Assembly: GCA_034428935.1 (NCBI GenBank)
Contig: DAOUHB010000158.1
Span: 1 to 19,902, forward strand
Direction: 5' to 3'
DNA from: JAAYZQ01 sp034428935
Lineage (GTDB): Bacteria; Chloroflexota; Anaerolineae; JAAYZQ01
Length of the DNA: 19,902 nt
In this document: one piece after another, positions 15,222 to 19,902 of the stretch
Layout: each line of letters starts with the position of its first letter
Numbering within the stretch: position 1 is the stretch's first letter
Notes under the pieces: generated by a model
Databases searched by the model: none
Told to the model about the DNA's origin: nothing
The model's input: only the letters and a program-made list of their open reading frames with translations
Position numbers and translations under genes: made by a program

Positions 15222-16571
15222 TCAGGCCCAGAACTGGGGCAGGTGCGCCCGGTTGGTCTCCAGCAGGTCGTCGAGGACGGCCTGCACCTGATCGGCCGGT
15301 GGGCCCAGGGGATGGGCCAGCAGCGCCCGATAAGCGGCGTCCCGGTCGCCCGTCACCGCGGCCTCCACGGTCAGGATCTCGAAGGCCTTCACGTGGGCCA
15401 GGAGGCCAGAACAGGCGGGCGGCAAAGGCTCGGCCGGCAGCGGCCGGATGCCCGCCCTGCCCACCAGGCAGGGCATCTCCAGGACCCAATCCTCCGGCCA
15501 GCCGGCCACGGCGCCGCCATGGGGCACGTTGAGGACGTGCCTCTCGCCCAGATCGTTGTAGTGGGCATTCAGGAGCTGCGTGGCGACGGTCGAGTAGTAG
15601 GCCCCGCCCCGCTTTAGCAGGTCGTCGGGCAGTTCCGAGCGCTCGGGATCGGCGTACTGGCGCAGCAGCCGCTCCTCGATGACCATCACCTCCTCGGCCC
15701 GTGATGGCGGCCACCGCTCCTGGCCGGCCAGCTTGCGCGGGGTGTAGTAATAGTATTGCAGGTAGTCGTTGGGGATCATGCCCAGCGCCTCGATGGTACG
15801 CCGGTCCCAGCCCATGCCCGCCGGACCCGCTCCGCTTCGCTCCGGGACCGTGTCGGCCTCGATGCGCGCCAGGAAACCTTCCAGGACCAGGGGCCAGACG
15901 TCGCGGCCGTCGACGGTCAGGCCCCGGTGCCAGGAAAGGTGGTTCAAGCCCAGGGTGTCCAGGGCCGCCTGTTCGAGGCCGATGCGCGGCAACCCCATCG
16001 GCTCCGCCAGGGCGTCCAGGACGTGCATGGCAAAGGTGATGGGCGCGTTGCAGACGCCGACCGCCGGCACCCGGGGCGCGTGGCGGGCCAGGGCCTCGGT
16101 GACGAGCCCGGCGGGATTGGCAAAGTTGACCAGCAGGGCGCCGGGGGCCAGGGATTCCATCTCCCGGGCCACTTCCAGGACCACGGGGATGGTGCGTAGC
16201 GCCTTGGCCATGCCGCCCACGCCCGTCGTCTCTTGCCCGACGAGGCCGTGGCGGCGGCCCAGGTACTCGTCGCCGCGCCGGGCCTCCATGCCCCCCACGC
16301 GCAGTTGGGTGATGACGTAATCGGCCCCCTCGATGGCCTCTCGCCGCTCTGTCGTCCGGCGCACGACAAAGGGGCCGCCCCGGGCGTCCACCATGCGCTC
16401 CGCAAAGCCGCCGACGACCTCCAGCCTCAGGGGCGCGGGGTCCATGAGCCACAGCTCGCCCAGCGGCAGGCTCCCCACTCGCCGCAGAAAGCCGCTCACC
16501 AGCTCGGGGGTGTAGCTCGAGCCCCCGCCAATGACGGCCACCTTTAGCCGGTTTCCCCTCACCTGCTCCAT
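15222..16571 (-). CDS. Glycoside hydrolase family 4, 6-phospho-beta-glucosidase-like
   Basis: The 449-residue cytoplasmic enzyme belongs to the NAD+- and Mn2+-dependent GH4 family. The nucleotide-binding loop VIGGGSSYTPE is at 13-23, followed by WLMDPAP (41-47), GQETTGVGGM (112-121), NFANPAG (149-155), VCNAPI with metal ligand Cys174 and LNHLSW with metal ligand His211. IPNDYLQYYYY (266-276) contains the candidate catalytic tyrosine. The pattern fits the CelF/LicH/BglT phospho-beta-glucosidase branch rather than alpha-galactosidase (MelA). Catalysis proceeds by oxidation at C3, elimination and rehydration. A kinase follows 28 nt downstream and a YrdB-like gene lies 49 nt upstream. No PTS gene is present to supply a phosphorylated substrate. 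Confidence 0.92.
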   Translation of the reverse strand: MEQVRGNRLKVAVIGGGSSYTPELVSGFLRRVGSLPLGELWLMDPAPLRLEVVGGFAERMVDARGGPFVVRRTTERREAIEGADYVITQLRVGGMEARRGDEYLGRRHGLVGQETTGVGGMAKALRTIPVVLEVAREMESLAPGALLVNFANPAGLVTEALARHAPRVPAVGVCNAPITFAMHVLDALAEPMGLPRIGLEQAALDTLGLNHLSWHRGLTVDGRDVWPLVLEGFLARIEADTVPERSGAGPAGMGWDRRTIEALGMIPNDYLQYYYYTPRKLAGQERWPPSRAEEVMVIEERLLRQYADPERSELPDDLLKRGGAYYSTVATQLLNAHYNDLGERHVLNVPHGGAVAGWPEDWVLEMPCLVGRAGIRPLPAEPLPPACSGLLAHVKAFEILTVEAAVTGDRDAAYRALLAHPLGPPADQVQAVLDDLLETNRAHLPQFWA

Positions 16572-16620
16572 CCCTTGGCCTCTCGTCCTGGCACCTCACG
16601 GGTGCTCATTTGCACGTGAA

Positions 16621-16983
16621 TCACCTCATCCTCCCCAGCCGGACGACGCGCTGGTGGGCTGCCACGTAGTGGATGACGAGGAGAGCTGCCAGGATGCCGG
16701 CGGCCAGCGGCTGCCCCGCCCGGACCAGGAGCACCACGGCCCCGCCGAAAAAGAGGGCCTCCAGCAACAGCCGCACGCGGCCGGGCACCGCCACGGGGGC
16801 GGGACCGGGATCGTTGGGCACGCGAAAGATGCCCCACAGGGCGGCGGCGACCACCGGGAGCCCGATGGCCCACAGGAAACGCGGGGCTCCTTCGTGGGTC
16901 GTCCAGCCCCAGTAGGCCATGGCGGCCAGGGCCGCCAGCTCGAGGAAAAAACGAAGCGCAAGATTTGCGGCCTGAAGGCCCAT
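16621..16983 (-). CDS. YrdB-family (DUF2568) small membrane protein
   Basis: The 120-residue protein has four hydrophobic segments (about 7-27, 35-53, 69-86 and 91-108). The family-typical stretches LRFFLELAALAAMAYWGW, WGIFRVPNDPG and RLLLEALFFGGA are visible. The family has no established function. ATG 16983 is chosen over the longer ORF start at 17031 because AGGAGAGG lies 7 nt upstream and the extension would run into the SDR gene. The SDR stop codon overlaps this ribosome-binding site, so the two genes are probably translationally coupled. Confidence 0.85.
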   Translation of the reverse strand: MGLQAANLALRFFLELAALAAMAYWGWTTHEGAPRFLWAIGLPVVAAALWGIFRVPNDPGPAPVAVPGRVRLLLEALFFGGAVVLLVRAGQPLAAGILAALLVIHYVAAHQRVVRLGRMR

Positions 16984-16990
16984 ACTCGAT

Positions 16991-16998
16991 CCTCTCCT
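16991..16998 (-). promoter_or_regulatory. YrdB ribosome-binding site overlapping the SDR stop codon
   Basis: AGGAGAGG on the minus strand shares its first bases with the TAG of the SDR gene (16997-16999) and is 7 nt from the YrdB ATG. This arrangement favours translational coupling. Confidence 0.6.
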
Positions 16999-17767
16999 AT
17001 CCCATGGCCGAGGCGATGGCCATGCCGCCATCGACAGAGAACACCGCGCCCGTCACGTAATCGCTGGCCGGCGAAGCCAGGTAGAGGGCCAGGCCCGCCA
17101 CGTCCGGCGGCTGGCCGAACTTGCCGAGGGGCAGGCTGGCCAGGAGCGGCTCCGAGATCTGGGGCGTCTGCCACAGCACCTGGCTGAAGCGCGTCTCGAT
17201 GATCCCCGGGGCAATGGCGTTGACCTGGATGTTGTGGCGGCCCAGCTCCAGGGCCAACTGGCGCGTCAACTGGATGAGGGCCGCCTTGCCGATGCCGTAG
17301 AGGCCCATGCCCGGCGATGGCCGCAGGCCGGCGACGGAGGCCATGTTGATGATCTTGCCGCCGCCCTGCTCCTCCATGCGGGGCGCCACGGCCTGGATGA
17401 GCCGGACGGCGCCCAGGAGGTTGGTATCCAGGATTTTGAGCCACTGGCCCTCGTCGGCGGTGAGCACCGGGCCAAAGTGGGGGTTGGTGGCGGCATTGTT
17501 GACCACCACGTCCACGCGGCCGTACGCCTCTATGGTCTGGGCCACCAGGTTGCGGACGTCGTCGGCCTTGCCCACGTGGGCCTGGACCGCCAGGACCTGG
17601 CCGAACTCCCGGATCTCGGCGGCCGCCGCCTGGAGCCCCTCGGGCTTGCGGCTGCAAAGCGCCAGGCGGGCGCCGGCCCGGGCAAACGTCTCGGCGATGG
17701 CCTTGCCGATGCCCCGCGAGGCACCGGTGATGATGGCGACCTTGCCTTCCAGCGAGAATTCGTTCAT
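16997..17767 (-). CDS. Short-chain dehydrogenase/reductase (classical SDR)
   Basis: The 256-residue NAD(P)-dependent oxidoreductase has the cofactor motif TGASRGIG (14-21), NNAAT (90-94, the NNAG equivalent), Asn116, catalytic Ser144 (NMASVAG) and the YxxxK pair Tyr157/Lys161 (YGIGK), plus NAIAPGII and a C-terminal VTGAVFSVDGG. Length is normal for gluconate 5-dehydrogenase or 3-oxoacyl-ACP reductase-like members; the substrate cannot be assigned. The ORF extends to 18004, but ATG 17767 has AAGGAG 5 nt upstream and starts the canonical MNEFSLEGKVAIITGASRG. It is the first gene of the four-gene operon; its promoter faces the gntR remnant. Confidence 0.93.
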   Translation of the reverse strand: MNEFSLEGKVAIITGASRGIGKAIAETFARAGARLALCSRKPEGLQAAAAEIREFGQVLAVQAHVGKADDVRNLVAQTIEAYGRVDVVVNNAATNPHFGPVLTADEGQWLKILDTNLLGAVRLIQAVAPRMEEQGGGKIINMASVAGLRPSPGMGLYGIGKAALIQLTRQLALELGRHNIQVNAIAPGIIETRFSQVLWQTPQISEPLLASLPLGKFGQPPDVAGLALYLASPASDYVTGAVFSVDGGMAIASAMG

Positions 17768-17859
17768 GTGCGCTCCTTCCTGCACGAGCGTGGCGCCCCT
17801 CGTCGTCCGGCGCGCCACTCCGTTCCACCCGCTCCATGCCGCCGTCCGTTGCCGGCCCC

Positions 17860-17888
17860 ATTGTAGCTGAAAAGCCCCCAGGCGACAA
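17860..17888 (-). promoter_or_regulatory. Promoter of the SDR-YrdB-GH4-kinase operon
   Basis: On the minus strand, -35 TTGTCG (17883-17888) and -10 TACAAT (17860-17865) are spaced by 17 bp. The predicted start near 17853 leaves an approximately 85-nt leader. A perfect palindrome (17881-17896) covers the -35. Confidence 0.55.
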
Positions 17889-17896
17889 CTGTCGCC
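17881..17896. promoter_or_regulatory. Operator-like perfect palindrome over the operon -35
   Basis: GGCGACA-AC-TGTCGCC has 7-bp arms and a 2-bp spacer. It covers the whole -35 hexamer of the leftward promoter and lies 41 bp upstream of the -35 of the rightward promoter. A repressor bound here would block the leftward operon. Confidence 0.55.
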
Positions 17897-17937
17897 CGGC
17901 TCCGGGCGGCTGGCCGCTACGCCGCTACTACTGCCAC

Positions 17938-17966
17938 TTGACAAGCACCGGGCCGTATGATATACT
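17938..17966 (+). promoter_or_regulatory. Near-consensus sigma-70 promoter of the GntR-family gene
   Basis: TTGACA (17938-17943), a 17-bp spacer and TATACT (17961-17966), the latter inside TATGATATACT. This is the best promoter in the window. The predicted start near 17973 gives a leader of about 133 nt to ATG 18106. Confidence 0.7.
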
Positions 17967-17982
17967 GCCCGTGTACTTCCAA

Positions 17983-17997
17983 TATATTGCAAATATA
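17983..17997. promoter_or_regulatory. Operator-like inverted repeat at the start of the gntR leader
   Basis: TATATT-GCA-AATATA has perfect 6-bp arms and lies about 10-25 nt downstream of the predicted start site, where a bound autorepressor could block transcription. Three ATAG-containing short direct repeats (near 18015, 18035 and 18043) follow in the leader. Confidence 0.45.
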
Positions 17998-18105
17998 CCG
18001 GCATTGTCGCAGCGTTATAGTGGCCGCAGTAGTTTTATAGTTTCATAGTGGGGTTCGGCTGTTTCGCGGACCGTTGGTAGTGGGACGAGCAACCAAAGGA
18101 GCGAA

Positions 18106-18393
18106 ATGCAGGACGTAAAAGGTGCACCTGTCCGGTTGAGTGATAAGGCCTACGACTTGATCCGGCACAAAATTATCACCCTCGAGCTCCCTCCCCTGGC
18201 CCCTATCGATGAACAGGCATTGATCGAAGATCTTCAGGTCGGCCGCACCCCCATTCGCGAGGCGCTGCAACGACTCTCCGCCGAAGATCTGGTCTTTTTT
18301 GCCCCACGCCGCGGCATGTTCGTGGCCGATATCAGCATAACCGACCTGCAAAAGATATTCGAGCTGTACTTTCGCCAATTTAAAATAGCGTGA
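18106..18393 (+). pseudogene. GntR (FadR/FCD-type) regulator truncated by the IS
   Basis: A strong ribosome-binding site (AAAGGAG) precedes ATG 18106. Residues 1-86 form a complete GntR winged helix-turn-helix (LSDKAYDLIRHKIITLEL, IDEQALIEDLQVGRTPIREALQRLSAEDLV, RRGMFVADIS) and reach ITDLQKIFE, where FadR-type members continue into the FCD ligand-binding domain. The IS begins exactly at codon 87 (18364), so residues 87-95 (LYFRQFKIA) and the TGA are IS sequence. The product would lack effector binding and the FCD dimer surface. The remainder of the gene should lie beyond the IS, outside the window. Orientation and position suggest it regulated the divergent SDR-GH4-kinase operon. Confidence 0.88.
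18364..18381 (+). repeat. Left terminal inverted repeat of the IS
   Basis: CTGTACTTTCGCCAATTT matches the reverse complement of 19885-19902 at 17 of 18 positions, differing only at base 6 (C versus G). Confidence 0.9.
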
Positions 18394-18447
18394 GCACCGG
18401 TTTTCTGGTAGGATGGAGTTGCTATACACCAACTACCGGAGGAACCG

Positions 18448-19746
18448 ATGCTCGGAGTCATTGTACAACACTCTGTTGAGATTGTCACGTTCATTTCGTG
18501 GCTCTCACCAGCTCTTTACCAACCGCAAATTCGGCACTTGATCCAGCTCATGGATGCCCTGTTGGTCTGCGACTCGCACAAGACATTGACCAACCTTTAC
18601 CGCCAACTCGCTGCCTTGCGCGACCCGAAGGCGGCCGCCGACTTTTTCCGCGAGAGCCCCTGGCAGGTCATCGCTGTCAGCGGCCCTCGCAAGCGCTGGA
18701 TGCTGCTCAAGTTCCTGGAGCTGGCCACCAAGCTGAAACTGGCGCCCGTCGTCCTGGTCAGCTTGGACGACAGTCTCGGCAAGAAACACAAGGACACGCG
18801 TCACCTGGAAGCCGTCAGCTTTCATCACAACCACACCGACAGCACTCGCAAGAAGCAGGTGTACAGCAACGGCTATGTGTACGTCGAGCTCCACGTCCAG
18901 ATCGGCCCCATCGGCTTCCTGTTCGACACGCGGCTCTACCTTCGAGAAAAGACCGTCCGGCAACTCAATCGCCACCGGTCAGAAGGCAAGCGGCTGCGCT
19001 TCCGCAGCAAGTATGCCCTGGCCCGCGAGATGCTGCTTGAACTGGCCGAGCTGCTGCCCAAGGGCTACCAGGTGTACGTGCTGTTTGACTCCTGGTACGC
19101 CTCGGCCAAACTGATCAAACTCTGTCGGCGGCAACGCTGGCATGTCATCTGCGCCGTCAAGTCCAACCGACGACTTGAGCGCAAGCGTATGGACCACCAC
19201 CACCAGTCGCTTCGGCACAAGCGCTATGAGCGTGTTACGCTCCCAGCGCTGGACCCGTCTCGCCCAGCACGCACCTACTATGTGCGTTCGGTTCAGGGCC
19301 ATCTGGAAGAGGTGAAGGACGAGGTCCGTAGCATCATTTCCAAGCGGCACCCGGGTGACAAATACCCGAAGTACTTTGTCTGCACCGACCTAACTCTGAC
19401 GGTGCAGCAAGCCTTGCAGTACTATCAGCGGCGCTGGCCGGTGGAGGTCGATAACTTGTATCTGAAGGAAGCTCTGGGCCTGGGTGACTTCCGCCTACAA
19501 AGCTTCGAAGCCACCGAGAAGTGGTTCGCTGTGGTCGTGCTGACCATGAACTACTTGCAGTACCAGGCGGCCGAGGCTTACCTTCGGGACAAGTCGGTTT
19601 GCAGCTTGACGGAGGTGATCCGTCAGCATCGTCTGGCTCACTGGCGCCAGTTTCTGCGAAAGGCGTTGACCCAACTGCTGCGCTCGGGCGACATCGATGC
19701 CACCATCGAGAGCTTGTTGCCCGCCGCCAGTTGGGCAGTAACTTAA
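18448..19746 (+). CDS. DDE transposase, IS4/IS701-like
   Basis: The 432-residue transposase starts at ATG 18448 with GGAGG 5 nt upstream. The RNase H-like catalytic core shows a first acidic residue in SLDDSLGKK (Asp107/108), a second in VLFDSWYAS (Asp214), and the glutamate Glu333 within an exact IS4-type Y-(2)-R-(3)-E-(6)-K signature (Tyr326, Arg329, Glu333, Lys340). The spacing between the second Asp and the Glu allows a beta-rich insertion as in IS4. It appears intact and full length. IS701 or a related DDE group is the main alternative; comparison with ISfinder would decide. A weak TATACA at 18423-18428 may be its own -10, but read-through from the strong gntR promoter is also likely. 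Confidence 0.88.
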   Translation: MLGVIVQHSVEIVTFISWLSPALYQPQIRHLIQLMDALLVCDSHKTLTNLYRQLAALRDPKAAADFFRESPWQVIAVSGPRKRWMLLKFLELATKLKLAPVVLVSLDDSLGKKHKDTRHLEAVSFHHNHTDSTRKKQVYSNGYVYVELHVQIGPIGFLFDTRLYLREKTVRQLNRHRSEGKRLRFRSKYALAREMLLELAELLPKGYQVYVLFDSWYASAKLIKLCRRQRWHVICAVKSNRRLERKRMDHHHQSLRHKRYERVTLPALDPSRPARTYYVRSVQGHLEEVKDEVRSIISKRHPGDKYPKYFVCTDLTLTVQQALQYYQRRWPVEVDNLYLKEALGLGDFRLQSFEATEKWFAVVVLTMNYLQYQAAEAYLRDKSVCSLTEVIRQHRLAHWRQFLRKALTQLLRSGDIDATIESLLPAASWAVT

Positions 19747-19786
19747 CCAGAACCGCGTCCCATCAGCCATAGCCAGACAGCCGTCC

Positions 19787-19812
19787 AGGAGGTGTTCCCC
19801 ACCTCCTCTTTT
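19787..19812 (+). terminator. Rho-independent terminator of the transposase gene
   Basis: AGGAGGTG-TTCCC-CACCTCCT forms a perfect 8-bp stem with a 5-nt loop, followed by CTTTT and a pyrimidine-rich tail, about 40 nt after the transposase stop. Confidence 0.75.
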
Positions 19813-19884
19813 CCCGTTTCTCCGGGCTACGGCCGAGTGCTCAAGTTGCCGTCTTTGCGTCAGTTTTAAAGGTGCGATACGCCA

Positions 19885-19902
19885 AAATTGGCGAAACTAC
19901 AG
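19885..19902 (-). repeat. Right terminal inverted repeat of the IS
   Basis: The minus strand reads CTGTAGTTTCGCCAATTT, the partner of the left repeat. It overlaps a subterminal palindrome, CGCCAA-AA-TTGGCG (19880-19893), that is absent from the left end and could be a transposase or host-factor site. Confidence 0.9.

Larger units (their letters stand above)
18364..19902 (+). mobile_element. IS4/IS701-like insertion sequence, about 1.54 kb
   Basis: The element is bounded by 18-bp terminal inverted repeats with one mismatch (18364-18381 and 19885-19902) and contains one DDE transposase gene and a terminator. The right repeat ends on the last base of the window, so the target duplication cannot be seen. 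The left junction lies inside the GntR gene after codon 86. Base composition is less GC-rich than the host genes, consistent with separate origin. Confidence 0.88.

Noticed and set aside
15190..16599. 469-residue minus-strand ORF in another frame of the GH4 gene
   Set aside because: Arg/Gly/Pro-rich shadow; the overlapping frame contains all GH4 motifs.
16626..17888. 420-residue minus-strand ORF overlapping SDR and YrdB
   Set aside because: Out-of-frame shadow across two genes that have their own motifs and ribosome-binding sites.
18043..18432. Minus-strand ORF of 129 residues across the gntR remnant and IS end
   Set aside because: Antisense to a GntR DNA-binding domain with strong motifs and crosses the IS junction, so it cannot be a native gene.

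Overview
The window is about 20 kb of GC-rich bacterial DNA with 11 intact or end-truncated host genes, one disrupted regulator and one insertion sequence. The gene content is exported proteases with Pro/Thr-rich linkers, a TPR plus WD40-like propeller membrane protein, a NarL/LiaR-type two-component system, DegV, and a GH4 glycosidase beside a BadF-type sugar kinase. It resembles filamentous or anaerobic Chloroflexota (Anaerolineae/Caldilineae-like). That assignment is inference from gene style; no rRNA or tRNA is present to confirm it.

Layout. (1) 1-2112, plus strand: the 3' part of a secreted HtrA-type serine protease with a calcium-loop insertion, three tandem beta modules and a C-terminal carboxypeptidase-regulatory-like domain. 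(2) 2127-5298, minus: a YedA-type EamA exporter and a large membrane-anchored or exported HExxH metallopeptidase, each with its own likely promoter. The metallopeptidase mRNA looks leaderless and has a perfect palindrome upstream. (3) 5466-11253, minus: a probable three-gene operon, TPR/propeller membrane protein -> sensor histidine kinase (Cache-HAMP-PAS-GAF-HisKA_3-HATPase) -> LuxR-type response regulator. (4) 11604-12929, minus: an HtrA/DegP-like lipoprotein serine protease with PDZ. (5) 13216-14088, minus: a DegV fatty-acid-binding protein. (6) 14204-17767, minus: a tightly spaced operon, SDR oxidoreductase -> YrdB-like membrane protein -> GH4 6-phospho-beta-glucosidase-like enzyme -> BadF/NAGK-type sugar kinase. 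(7) 17768-18105: a divergent control region with two good sigma-70-type promoters and two palindromes. (8) 18106-19902, plus: a GntR-family regulator cut after its DNA-binding domain by an approximately 1.54-kb IS4/IS701-like element. The outer terminal repeat of that element coincides with the last base of the window.

The most biologically suggestive part is the right third. A catabolic-looking operon (phospho-glycosidase, kinase, dehydrogenase) shares a control region with a divergently transcribed GntR regulator. An IS has removed the presumed ligand-binding half of that regulator, so in this strain or population the operon may be misregulated. No CRISPR array, tRNA, rRNA, toxin-antitoxin or defence system was found. 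Nothing here is clearly a wholly new system; the findings are specific, checkable oddities. Several starts were moved from the longest ORF to internal codons because ribosome-binding sites and promoters decide them (HK 8978, HtrA 12929, DegV 14088, YrdB 16983, SDR 17767).
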